NCBI GenBank assembly: GCA_028687415.1
Contig: JAQUAC010000026.1
Span: 1-14,046 of the forward strand
DNA: 14,046 nt
Source of the DNA: Acidocella sp.
GTDB lineage: Bacteria; Pseudomonadota; Alphaproteobacteria; Acetobacterales; Acetobacteraceae
Direction of reading: 5' to 3'
The notes under the pieces are model-generated. The model did not search any database. It had not been told where the DNA came from and worked only from the letters and a program-made list of their open reading frames with translations. The position numbers and the translations under genes were made by a program. The stretch's first letter is position 1. Each line of letters starts with the position of its first letter. Of this stretch, positions 6,471 through 13,632 are shown in pieces.

Positions 6471-6956
6471 ATGCGCTGCCCCTTCTGTGGCGAGTCCGAC
6501 ACGCAGGTAAAGGATAGCCGCCCCACGGAGGATGGCAGCGCCATCCGCCGGCGCCGTTTCTGCGGTGCCTGCGGGCAACGCTTCACCACGGTGGAGCGCG
6601 TGCAGCTGCGCGAACTGGTGGTCGTGAAGGCGGATAATCGTCGTGTCGCCTTCGACCGCGACAAGCTGGCCCGCTCCATCCGCGTGGCGCTGAACAAGCG
6701 CCCGGTGAACGAGGAGCGCATCGAGCGCATCGTCAACGGTATCGTCCGCAAGCTGGAAGCCAGCGGCGATTCCGACATCAAGAGTGGTGCCATCGGCGAG
6801 CTGGTGATGGAGACGCTGAAGGAGGTGGACGCGGTGGCCTATGTCCGTTTCGCCTCCGTCTACCGCGACTTCCGCGAGGCTAAGGATTTTGAGGCGTTTC
6901 TGGGCGGCATGGGTGGCGCCCCGCTCGCCAAGCCCGAGACGGCTGACGAAAAATGA
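6471..6956 (+). CDS. nrdR: Transcriptional repressor NrdR
   Basis: Nucleotide-sensing repressor of ribonucleotide reductase genes. It has 161 residues, near the family norm. The N-terminal zinc ribbon uses Cys3, Cys6, Cys31 and Cys34, with the conserved FTTVERVQL following at about 38-46. An ATP-cone domain follows from about residue 49, including VVKADNRRVAFDRDKLARSI. It starts 7 bases after the glyA stop with only a weak ribosome site (AGG) inside the glyA end, and overlaps ribD by 4 bases (ATGA). The glyA-nrdR-rib order is common in proteobacteria. Its target NrdR boxes would lie at nrd genes outside the window; I saw none here. Confidence 0.98.
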   Translation: MRCPFCGESDTQVKDSRPTEDGSAIRRRRFCGACGQRFTTVERVQLRELVVVKADNRRVAFDRDKLARSIRVALNKRPVNEERIERIVNGIVRKLEASGDSDIKSGAIGELVMETLKEVDAVAYVRFASVYRDFREAKDFEAFLGGMGGAPLAKPETADEK

Positions 6957-8047
6957 CCGACGAAGCCTTCATGCGCGCGGCGCTCAGCCTAGCCCGGCGC
7001 GGGCTGGGCCAGACCGCGCCCAACCCCTCGGTCGGCTGCGTTATTGTTAAGGATGGCCGCGTGCTGGGGCGTGGTACCACCGCGCCGGGCGGGCGCCCGC
7101 ATGCGGAGGTCGTCGCCCTCAAGGCCGCCGGCCCCGCAGCCCAAGGCGCCACGGCTTATGTGACGCTGGAGCCCTGTGCTTTCACCGGCAAGACTGGCCC
7201 CTGCACCGAGGCATTGGCTGCTGCCGGCATCGCCCGCGTGGTGGTGGGGGCGCAGGACCCGCACCCGCGCGTCAATGGCGCCGGTATCGCCCGGCTGCGC
7301 CAGAACGGCATTGCCGTTACCGAAAACGTGCTGCGCGAGGAATGTGAATCTGTACTGGCCGGCTTTGCCATGGTGGTGCGTGAACAGCGCCCGCTCGTCC
7401 GGCTGAAGCTTGCCACCTCGCTGGACGGCAAGATCGCTACCGCGGGCGGTGAATCACAATGGATCACGGGCCCGGATGCCCGCCGCGTGGCTCACGCCCT
7501 GCGCGGCCGGCACGATGCCGTGCTGGCCGGGGTCGGCACGGTGCTGGCCGACGACCCGGAACTCACCTGCCGTATTGAGGGGTTCCGCACCACCCCGCTT
7601 GTGCGCATAGTTGTTGACAGCCATTTGCGCACCCCGCTGCTGAGCAAGCTGGTATGTGGCGCGGCGTCGCATCCGCTCTGGATCATCCATCGCGACGGCG
7701 CCGATGCCGCGCGCAAAAACGCGCTGGAAGGCGTGGGGGTGAAGCTCATTGAGGTATCTGCGTCCCCGGCGGGCATCGATCTAGCGGCGGGGCTGCGCGA
7801 GTTGGCTAAGGCAGGCCTCACCCGCGTGCTGGTGGAAGGCGGTGCCACGCTTGCCGCCGCGCTGCTGCGCGAGCAGCTTGTGGACAGGCTCTCCTGGTTC
7901 CACGCCCCTTGCGTCATCGGCGGTGATGGCTGGCCCGCGGCGCAGGCCTTCGGTGTTCAACGCCTGGATGACATGCCGCGTTTCATCCCCATTTCACAGC
8001 AGCGCCTCGGCGCGGATGTTCTGACGAATTTCAGGAAAGCGGAGTAG
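6953..8047 (+). CDS. ribD: Bifunctional riboflavin deaminase/reductase RibD
   Basis: Catalyses the deamination and the ribosyl side-chain reduction that turn the GTP cyclohydrolase II product into 5-amino-6-ribitylamino-uracil phosphate. It has 364 residues with both domains intact. The N-terminal deaminase carries the zinc motif His50-Ala-Glu52 and LEPCAFTGKTGPC with Cys75 and Cys84. The C-terminal reductase (about 147-364) has LATSLDGKIAT, SQWITG, VVDSHLRTP and LVEGGATLAAALL. It overlaps nrdR by 4 bases and is followed 2 bases later by ribE, so it is clearly operonic. Nothing is missing or unusual. Confidence 0.98.
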   Translation: MTDEAFMRAALSLARRGLGQTAPNPSVGCVIVKDGRVLGRGTTAPGGRPHAEVVALKAAGPAAQGATAYVTLEPCAFTGKTGPCTEALAAAGIARVVVGAQDPHPRVNGAGIARLRQNGIAVTENVLREECESVLAGFAMVVREQRPLVRLKLATSLDGKIATAGGESQWITGPDARRVAHALRGRHDAVLAGVGTVLADDPELTCRIEGFRTTPLVRIVVDSHLRTPLLSKLVCGAASHPLWIIHRDGADAARKNALEGVGVKLIEVSASPAGIDLAAGLRELAKAGLTRVLVEGGATLAAALLREQLVDRLSWFHAPCVIGGDGWPAAQAFGVQRLDDMPRFIPISQQRLGADVLTNFRKAE

Positions 8048-8049
8048 CT

Positions 8050-8664
8050 ATGTTCACGGGTCTCATCACCGGGGTCGGCACGGTGAAATCGGTCACGCCC
8101 CTCGGGGCGGGGCGCGACGCGCGTTTCGTCATAGCCACGCCAGATAACGATGTCTGGCGTCATGCGGACAAGCAGCTGGGCGCTTCCATCGCCTGTTCCG
8201 GCGTCTGCCTGACCGTGGTTGAGGCCGGGGATGATTGGTTCGCGGTGGAAGCCTCGGCTGAGACCCTGTCCAAAACCATGCTGGAGCGCTGGCAGCCGGG
8301 CAGCCGGATCAATCTGGAAGGCTCGCTGCGCTTGGGCGACGAGCTGGGTGGGCATCTCGTTTCCGGCCATGTGGACGGGGTGGCGGAAATCATCTCCGCC
8401 ACGCCGGAGAACGGTTCCACCCGCTGGGTGTTCCTGCTGCCGCCGGATCTCGCTCCCTTCGTGGCGCCGAAGGGCAGCATCGCCATCAACGGCGTCTCCC
8501 TCACGGTCAACGAGGTCGAAGGTCGAGAATTCGGCATCAACATCATCCCGCACACCGCCGCGAACACGAATTTCTCCAGTTTGCAGGTGGGAGATGTGGT
8601 GAATATTGAAATCGACATGCTGGCGCGTTACGTCGCGCGCCAGCTGAGCTTTAAAAATGCGTAA
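8050..8664 (+). CDS. ribE: Riboflavin synthase, alpha chain
   Basis: Dismutates two 6,7-dimethyl-8-ribityllumazine molecules to riboflavin and 5-amino-6-ribitylamino-uracil, the final step of the pathway. It has 204 residues made of two tandem lumazine-binding barrels. The first starts with MFTGLITGVGTV and contains ACSGVCLTV; the second starts near 101 with HLVSGHVDGVAEI and contains AINGVSLTV. GGAG upstream of the ATG serves as ribosome site. It is 2 bases after ribD; a 66-base spacer with small hairpins separates it from ribBA. The symbol ribE follows common proteobacterial usage; E. coli calls it ribC. Confidence 0.98.
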   Translation: MFTGLITGVGTVKSVTPLGAGRDARFVIATPDNDVWRHADKQLGASIACSGVCLTVVEAGDDWFAVEASAETLSKTMLERWQPGSRINLEGSLRLGDELGGHLVSGHVDGVAEIISATPENGSTRWVFLLPPDLAPFVAPKGSIAINGVSLTVNEVEGREFGINIIPHTAANTNFSSLQVGDVVNIEIDMLARYVARQLSFKNA

Positions 8665-8730
8665 ACTCTCGCATATCAAATTTTACCATGCCAGGGCCTC
8701 GCAGGCCCGGGCGCTGAAGGAAAACGGCTT
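8665..8730 (+). other. Spacer with two small hairpins between ribE and ribBA
   Basis: This is the only gap longer than 10 bases inside the rpiB-thiL operon. GGGCCT-CGC-AGGCCC at 8694-8708 is a perfect 6-base-pair stem, extendable by two C-G pairs after an A/G mismatch. A weaker ATGCG/CGCAT pair spans 8657-8674 across the ribE end. No T-run follows the GC hairpin, so it is not a standard terminator. An AAGGAAA ribosome site for ribBA follows. A processing site, pause site or small internal promoter is possible. Confidence 0.4.
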
Positions 8731-9867
8731 ATGGAAGGCTTGAAATCATCGCTGAAGACAGCGGGCCTGCACGACTACATCTCCTCCGCGGCGGAGATTA
8801 TTGAGGAAGCGCGGGCAGGGCGCATTTTCATCCTGGTGGATGACGAGGACCGCGAGAATGAGGGCGATCTGGTGGTGCCCGCGCAGTTCGCGACCCCGGA
8901 TGCGATCAATTTCATGATCAAGCATGCGCGCGGGTTGGTCTGCCTGGCCATGACCAAGTCGCGCTGCGAGGCGCTGGGCCTGCCGCTGATGACGCAGGCA
9001 AACGGCACGCGGCACGAAACCGCGTTCACCATCTCCATTGAGGCCAAAGAAGGCGTCTCCACCGGCATCTCCGCCGCCGACCGCGCCCGCACAGTGGCGG
9101 TCGCCATCAACCCGGAGCTGAGCCGCGACGATATCGTCTCCCCCGGTCATATCTTCCCGCTGATGGCGCGCGACGGCGGCACGCTGGTCCGCGCCGGGCA
9201 TACGGAAGCCTCGGTGGACATAGCCCGTCTCGCCGGGCTGATCCCCGCCGGCGTCATCTGCGAGATCATCAACGATGACGGCTCCATGGCCCGCCTGCCG
9301 GATCTCGTGGCCTTCGCGCAGCGCCACAACATCAAGCTCGGCACCATTGCCGACCTCATCGCCTACCGCCGTACCAATGAGCGTCTGGTCAAGCGCATCG
9401 AGCAGGGGCAGGTCACTGCGGCGAGCGGTCAGAGCTGGAGGCTCATCGCCTTCGAAAGCAAGGTCGACCAGCTTGAGCATCTGGCGCTGGTGAAGGGCGA
9501 CATCTCCGGTGAGGAGCCGGTGCTGGTGCGCATGCACGGCATGGACCTGATCAGCGACGTGCTCGGTGGCGGCCATTATGCGGCGCTGCAGGCGGCCATG
9601 GCGCAGATCGCCGAGGCCGGGCGTGGTGTGGTCGTGGTCGTGCGTGAGAACCGCAAGGCGGCGATGTCCGCCGGCATCCGCGCCCTGGTGGAGGGCCAAT
9701 CCGAGAGCCGCGACCTGCGCGATTACGGCATCGGTGCGCAGATCCTGCTCGATCTCGGCGTGAAAAACATGGTTCTGCTCTCCAACCATAAGCGCAACAT
9801 CGTGGGGCTGGAGGGCTACGGGCTGAATGTGGTCGAACAACGCCACATTGGAGATAAGAGCAAATGA
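8731..9867 (+). CDS. ribBA: 3,4-dihydroxy-2-butanone 4-phosphate synthase with degenerate GTP cyclohydrolase II domain
   Basis: The N-terminal half (about 15-215) is an intact DHBP synthase, converting ribulose-5-phosphate to the four-carbon riboflavin precursor. It has DDEDRENEGDLV (37-48), THETAF-like RHETAF (94-99) and GHTEASVDIARLAGL (156-170). The C-terminal half aligns with GTP cyclohydrolase II through DQLEHLALVKGDI, RDYGIGAQIL and GLEGYGL. However, the stretch that should hold three zinc cysteines (HSECLTGD...RCDCG) reads HGMDLISDVLGGGHYAALQ (269-287) with no cysteine, and the catalytic RQEGRGIGL is replaced by RENRKAAMSA (305-314). The protein is therefore expected to do only the RibB reaction; the C-terminal half may be structural or regulatory. 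It overlaps ribH by 4 bases. Identity is secure and loss of RibA activity is a strong inference. Confidence 0.95.
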   Translation: MEGLKSSLKTAGLHDYISSAAEIIEEARAGRIFILVDDEDRENEGDLVVPAQFATPDAINFMIKHARGLVCLAMTKSRCEALGLPLMTQANGTRHETAFTISIEAKEGVSTGISAADRARTVAVAINPELSRDDIVSPGHIFPLMARDGGTLVRAGHTEASVDIARLAGLIPAGVICEIINDDGSMARLPDLVAFAQRHNIKLGTIADLIAYRRTNERLVKRIEQGQVTAASGQSWRLIAFESKVDQLEHLALVKGDISGEEPVLVRMHGMDLISDVLGGGHYAALQAAMAQIAEAGRGVVVVVRENRKAAMSAGIRALVEGQSESRDLRDYGIGAQILLDLGVKNMVLLSNHKRNIVGLEGYGLNVVEQRHIGDKSK

Positions 9868-10343
9868 GTACCGCAGACGCCCCCTTGCCGCAGGCCCCTT
9901 CATTGCCGGGTCCGGCACCGCGCATCCTCGTCATCAGCGCCCCGTATTACAAGCAGGTGGTTGAGGGCATGCTCGGCGCCGCGCGTGAGATTTTCGCGCA
10001 GGTGGCGGCCGAGGTCACGGTCATTGAAGTCGGTGGCGCTTATGAGCTGCCGCAGGCGCTAGCCATCGCCGCTGCCAGTGGCAAGAGCTTTGATGGTTAC
10101 ATCGCGCTTGGCTGCGTGGTGCGCGGCGAGACCGATCATTACGAATTCATCTGCTCCGCCGCCATGGACGGGCTGATGCGCGTCGCCACCAGCAACGCGC
10201 TCTGCCTTGGCGCCGCACTGCTCACAGTGGACACGCTGGCCCAAGCCATGGCCCGCTCGCGCGAGACCGGTGCCAATAAGGGCGCGGAGGCGGCCGTCGC
10301 CTGCCTCAAGCAGATCGCCCTCAAGCGGAGTTTTGCAGCGTGA
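9864..10343 (+). CDS. ribH: 6,7-dimethyl-8-ribityllumazine synthase
   Basis: Joins DHBP with 5-amino-6-ribitylamino-uracil to give lumazine, the substrate of RibE; it normally forms pentamers or 60-mer shells. It has 159 residues. Family marks are VISAPYYKQVVEGML, GAYELP (58-63) and GCVVRGETDHYEFIC with His92 as catalytic histidine. The first 18 residues are Pro/Ala-rich and probably disordered. The ATG overlaps the ribBA stop (ATGA) and its own stop overlaps the nusB GTG start. No irregularity seen. Confidence 0.98.
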   Translation: MSTADAPLPQAPSLPGPAPRILVISAPYYKQVVEGMLGAAREIFAQVAAEVTVIEVGGAYELPQALAIAAASGKSFDGYIALGCVVRGETDHYEFICSAAMDGLMRVATSNALCLGAALLTVDTLAQAMARSRETGANKGAEAAVACLKQIALKRSFAA

Positions 10344-10816
10344 GCGCCCGTCCCCGTACCCTCGCGCGTGTTGCTGCCGTGCAGGCGCTGTATCAGGCCG
10401 AGCAGGCCGGGCAGAGTGGCGAGACGGTCATTGACCAGTTCGTTCGCCACCGCATCGGCGACCCGCCGGGCACTGGCGGCGCCGATGAGGGCCGCCTGCC
10501 CGCCGCCGACGTGCCGCTATTCTCGCGCATCGTCCGCACCGCCACCATGCAGCAGGATGTCCTGGATGGCATGATCGCCGAGGCCCTGCCGGAAAGCTGG
10601 CCCATGGCGCGGCTGGACCCGGTGCTGCGCGCCTGCCTGCGCGCCGGTGGCGCCGAGCTGTGGATGTCTGACGGCCCGCCTGCCAAGGTCGTGATCAACG
10701 AGTATATGGACGTCGCGCACGGCTTCTTCTCCGGCGACGAACCGCGCATGATCAACGGCATGCTCGACCGCCTCGCGCATCTGCTCCGCCCGGCGGAATT
10801 CTCCGCAGCCGGTTGA
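10340..10816 (+). CDS. nusB: Transcription antitermination factor NusB
   Basis: All-helical RNA-binding protein that with NusE (S10) binds boxA in ribosomal RNA leaders and supports antitermination. It has 158 residues. Recognisable parts are the N-terminal ARVAAVQALYQAEQAG with the arginine-rich start, and the C-terminal VVINEYMDVAHGFFSGDEPRMINGMLDRLA. The start is GTG at 10340, overlapping the ribH stop (GTGA), and no better ATG exists before the conserved N terminus. The stop shares one base with the thiL ATG (TGATG). The ribH-nusB-thiL order is widespread in proteobacteria. Confidence 0.97.
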   Translation: MSARPRTLARVAAVQALYQAEQAGQSGETVIDQFVRHRIGDPPGTGGADEGRLPAADVPLFSRIVRTATMQQDVLDGMIAEALPESWPMARLDPVLRACLRAGGAELWMSDGPPAKVVINEYMDVAHGFFSGDEPRMINGMLDRLAHLLRPAEFSAAG

Positions 10817-11751
10817 TGTCCGACGAGTTCTCCCGCATCGCCCGCTACTTCGCGCCGCTGGCCGGTGTGGCGGGCAGGGGGCTCATGGACGATGCGGCAG
10901 TGCTGGCCCCGCCGCCAGGGCGGGAGCTGGTGCTCACAGTGGACCAGATGCTGGAGGATGTGCATTTCCTCCCCGCTGACCCGCCGGAGCTGATCGCCCG
11001 TAAGCTGCTGCGGCGCAACCTCTCGGACCTCGCGGCCATGGGGGCGGTGCCGCTGGGCTATCTGCTCACCACGGCTCTGCCGCCGCGGCTGGATGAGTCT
11101 TGGCTAGCGAACTTCGCCAAGGGGTTGGAAACGGATCAGAAATTATTCGGGATCAGTTTGTTGGGCGGCGACTCGTCCTCCTCGCGCCATGGCATAAGCC
11201 TTTCCGCCACATTGCTCGGCCATGTCGCCCCTGGCGCCGCTCTGCCGCGTAACGGCGCCAGGGCAGGGGATGAAATCTGGGTCACGGGTACAATCGGCGA
11301 TGCGGCTTTGGGACTGGCGGCGCGATTGAAGCAGCTTGCCGCCCCCACCGGCTCCCTCATCGCCCGCTCCATGCTCCCAGAGCCGCGCGTGGGTCTGGAA
11401 TTGGCCGGAATTGTCTCCGCCGCCATCGATGTCTCGGATGGGCTGGTGCAGGATTTAGGGCATTTATGCAAAGGTGCTGGGCTTGCCGCAATGCTGCATG
11501 CAGATCTGGTTCCAGCTTCAGAAGCGGCCTCATCTCTGGGGGCTGCAGTGTTGGAAACGCGCCTGACCGGTGGTGATGATTACGAGCTGTTGCTGGCCGT
11601 GCCGCCCGGCAACGGCGCAGCCTTAAAGGCCGCCTGCGGCGCTCTGCCGGTGACGAGAATCGGCGTATTCCAGCCGGGCGCGGGCGTGCGGGTCATCGAC
11701 GATTCGGGCACGGAAATGCACTTCCAGTCATCGGGCTGGAAGCACTTCTAG
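10816..11751 (+). CDS. thiL: Thiamine-monophosphate kinase
   Basis: Phosphorylates thiamine monophosphate to the active cofactor thiamine diphosphate using ATP and Mg2+. It has 311 residues. Metal and nucleotide residues are visible in order: MDDAAVL (24-30), TVDQMLEDVHF (41-51), LLGGDSSSS (115-123, where many homologues have GGDTTRS), AIDVSDGLVQDL (203-214) and TGGDDYELL (251-259). I chose ATG 10816, which overlaps the nusB stop as TGATG and leaves the usual short N terminus; a TTG one codon earlier is possible but less likely. It is the last gene of the operon and is followed by a hairpin terminator. No thiamine riboswitch was seen near it, fitting control through the operon. Confidence 0.97.
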   Translation: MSDEFSRIARYFAPLAGVAGRGLMDDAAVLAPPPGRELVLTVDQMLEDVHFLPADPPELIARKLLRRNLSDLAAMGAVPLGYLLTTALPPRLDESWLANFAKGLETDQKLFGISLLGGDSSSSRHGISLSATLLGHVAPGAALPRNGARAGDEIWVTGTIGDAALGLAARLKQLAAPTGSLIARSMLPEPRVGLELAGIVSAAIDVSDGLVQDLGHLCKGAGLAAMLHADLVPASEAASSLGAAVLETRLTGGDDYELLLAVPPGNGAALKAACGALPVTRIGVFQPGAGVRVIDDSGTEMHFQSSGWKHF

Positions 11752-11778
11752 CACCCCGGCGGAAGCCGCGCGAAAAAA

Positions 11779-11809
11779 CCCCCGAACGCAGGTGCCTGCA
11801 TTCAGGGGG
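11779..11809. terminator. Bidirectional hairpin terminator between thiL and rpmG
   Basis: CCCCC-GAACGCAGG, a TG loop, then CCTGCATTCA-GGGGG form a long stem with one bulged base and one G-T pair. On the minus strand the stem is followed by six T residues (opposite 11773-11778), a strong Rho-independent terminator for rpmG. On the plus strand CTTT follows, so it may also end the thiL operon, less strongly. Confidence 0.85.
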
Positions 11810-11853
11810 CTTTAAATCGGAAAATCTTAGGCGGCGCGGTTGGCGCGCCACCA

Positions 11854-11868
11854 AACGGCAGAGCCGTT
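11854..11868 (-). other. Small hairpin overlapping the rpmG stop codon
   Basis: AACGGC-AGA-GCCGTT is a perfect 6-base-pair stem with a 3-base loop that includes two bases of the rpmG stop codon. It lies about 45 bases before the main terminator in the direction of rpmG transcription. It may be an mRNA end-protecting structure, or chance. Confidence 0.35.
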
Positions 11869-12034
11869 ACTTGATCTTCGCTTCCTTGAACTTCACGTGC
11901 TTGCGCACAACCGGGTCATATTTATTCAGCTCCAGTTTCGTGGTCTGGGCACGCGCATTCTTCTTGGTCACGTAGAAGTAACCAGTGTCAGCGGTGGAAA
12001 CGAGCTTGATTTGAACGACGTTAGATTTGGCCAT
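11867..12034 (-). CDS. rpmG: 50S ribosomal protein L33
   Basis: A 55-residue, highly basic large-subunit ribosomal protein near the E site. The sequence runs MAKSNVVQIKLVSTADTGY, then FYVTKKNARAQTTKLELNKY, and ends DPVVRKHVKFKEAKIK, all typical of L33. It lacks the cysteine pairs of zinc-binding L33 variants, so it is the zinc-free form usual in Gram-negative bacteria and should not respond to zinc starvation. A GGAG lies about 10 bases before the ATG. It is downstream of the S41 protease gene with a 59-base gap containing a plausible own promoter, and ends at a strong terminator. Confidence 0.97.
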   Translation of the reverse strand: MAKSNVVQIKLVSTADTGYFYVTKKNARAQTTKLELNKYDPVVRKHVKFKEAKIK

Positions 12035-12057
12035 GTGTATAAATCTCCGAAGCGCGC

Positions 12058-12087
12058 CGTATGGCGCAGGTTGGGCAGTTTAGTCAA
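12058..12087 (-). promoter_or_regulatory. Candidate sigma-70 promoter of rpmG
   Basis: On the minus strand TTGACT (opposite 12082-12087, 5 of 6 to TTGACA) and CATACG (opposite 12058-12063, 3 of 6 to TATAAT) are 18 bases apart. Transcription would start near 12050, just before the GGAG ribosome site. It lies wholly in the gap after the protease stop codon. Pattern-based only. Confidence 0.5.
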
Positions 12088-12093
12088 GAGTGG

Positions 12094-13632
12094 CTACGGC
12101 AGCAGCGCAGCCCGATATGCTGCCGGGTTCTGGAGCAAGGCAGCCGCGGCGGTGATATCAAGATCGCCGCCGAGTGCTGCCGGGCAATGGTCGCGCACCA
12201 ACAGGATCGTATTTACCCCAACCGGAGCACGGATGGCCCGTGCTGAGGCCAGCGCTGGCGCCATGAGATTCTTGCCCTGGGCAAGTGCCGCCAGTTGTGA
12301 TTGCAGGGCGGCCGGGCCGGTGCTGGTACAGACTTGCGGCATGACGCCGAGGCTTTGCAGCGGCCAGCCGCGCGGGGCGAGCACGCGGCTCCAGGTCACG
12401 AATAGCTCGCCGCCATCTGGTAGGGCGGTGATGGTCTGCACCAGCCCCTTGCCCAAGGTTTCGGAACCCACGACCACGGCGCGGCCGTTATCGGCCAGCG
12501 CCGCCGAGAGAATCTCCGCCGCGCTGGCGGTCTGCCCGTCTACCAGCACCACCAGGGGGGTGCCGCTGGTCAGGTCCGAGCCCTCGGCCTTGAATAACTG
12601 GTCGGCATTCGGGTCGCGCCCTTCCGCTTGGCCGATGTTTCCGCCCGGCAGCAGCGAATCCGCAACCAGCACGGCCTGGGTGAGGATACCGCCGCGATTG
12701 CCGCGCAGATCCAGCACCAGCCCCGTGGGGCCGGGATTCGACGCCATGAGTGCCGCGATGGCGGAAGAAAATTGGTCGCCCGTGCCCTTGTTGAAGCCGG
12801 TGATTTTCAGCATCGCCACGCCGGGGGCGATGTCGGGCTTCGTAAACACGGTTTGCGGCGGGATGAAGCCGCGCGTGAGCGTGACATCCTGCGGCGTGGC
12901 CGGGGCGGGGGGATCCGTGGGGTCGAGCAGGGAGAAGCTCACAGTGCTGCCCTGAATGCCGTTCATGCCGTTATTCAGGGCGATGAGCTGCGAGGGGTAG
13001 GCCCTGGCGCCGTTCATGGTCAGCACCTGCGTGCCCGGGATAATGCCGGCATTTTCCGCCGGGCTGTCCGCCGCCACGGCGCTCACCACCACATGGCCGC
13101 CCCTTTCACTGAGCGTCAGCCCGGTGCCGGCGAGGCCCATGATCATCAATTGGTCGCGTGCGGCCTGCTGCGGCGGCTCATAGCGGGAATAGGGGTCGAA
13201 ATGGTTGAACAACTCATCGAAGAAATTGTTAATGATACCTTGTGTTCCGGCGGTTTGCAGCGCGGGGGAAGCGGCATAGGCCGCCTGCGCCACCTGGGCG
13301 GCGGCTTGCCCCCAGCCATTCGCGTCATTGGGCGCCGGGGCGGGTACGGCCAGCAGCATGGAAACCGGGCCGTAGAGGCGGATTTGCCCGCCCTGCAAGG
13401 TGGTATCCAGATTTGGGTCCAGCCCGGCGAGGCCGTTCAGGCCCCATAGCGTCATCTGCGGAATGGTCAGCGGTGCCAACGAGCGCGGCGCGATATAGGC
13501 AAGAGCAGCCGACCACACCGAGGCAGCGGTGGCGCTGTCGAATCCCACGGTCGTGGCGGCGCAAGCCTGCCGGGCCCAGAACGGGCCAGGCAGGAAGAGG
13601 CAAACCACGAGAAAGAGGGCGGCGCGCGTCAC
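12094..13632 (-). CDS. Secreted S41-family (CtpA/Prc-like) C-terminal processing protease
   Basis: A 512-residue periplasmic serine protease of the C-terminal processing family. A signal peptide is visible at 1-25 (MTRAALFLVVCLFLPGPFW, with likely cleavage after QACA). Residues 26 to about 130 are not a domain I recognise; NFFDELFNHFDPYSRYEPP (136-154) is the typical CtpA entry segment. A PDZ-like domain covers about 165-255 (GLTLSERGGHVVVSAV, SPAENAGIIPGTQVLTMNG). The catalytic core has LVLDLRGNRGG (305-315), Ser370 in GQTASAAEILSAAL, and Lys395 and Gln399 in GSETLGKGLVQT. The 25-residue Ser-Lys spacing equals that of E. coli Prc. The start is GTG at 13632, overlapping the rnr stop (GTGA). 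Two C-terminal cysteines could form a disulfide. Its substrates are unknown. Confidence 0.94.
   Translation of the reverse strand: MTRAALFLVVCLFLPGPFWARQACAATTVGFDSATAASVWSAALAYIAPRSLAPLTIPQMTLWGLNGLAGLDPNLDTTLQGGQIRLYGPVSMLLAVPAPAPNDANGWGQAAAQVAQAAYAASPALQTAGTQGIINNFFDELFNHFDPYSRYEPPQQAARDQLMIMGLAGTGLTLSERGGHVVVSAVAADSPAENAGIIPGTQVLTMNGARAYPSQLIALNNGMNGIQGSTVSFSLLDPTDPPAPATPQDVTLTRGFIPPQTVFTKPDIAPGVAMLKITGFNKGTGDQFSSAIAALMASNPGPTGLVLDLRGNRGGILTQAVLVADSLLPGGNIGQAEGRDPNADQLFKAEGSDLTSGTPLVVLVDGQTASAAEILSAALADNGRAVVVGSETLGKGLVQTITALPDGGELFVTWSRVLAPRGWPLQSLGVMPQVCTSTGPAALQSQLAALAQGKNLMAPALASARAIRAPVGVNTILLVRDHCPAALGGDLDITAAAALLQNPAAYRAALLP

Noticed and set aside
8665..8730. FMN riboswitch upstream of ribBA
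   Set aside because: The spacer is only 66 bases and lacks the multi-helix conserved core of the FMN aptamer; only small hairpins are present.
8746..9918. Minus-strand open frame opposite ribBA (390 codons)
   Set aside because: Antisense shadow of a clear DHBP synthase gene, with no recognisable domain or ribosome site.
11841..11850. TGGCGCGCCA palindrome between terminator and rpmG
   Set aside because: Ten-base GC palindrome of a kind frequent in GC-rich DNA, with no T-run, no partner site and no clear role.
11840..12955. Plus-strand open frame across rpmG and the protease gene
   Set aside because: Covers the antisense of rpmG, the intergenic promoter and the CtpA catalytic core; Ser/Ala/Pro-rich with no family features.
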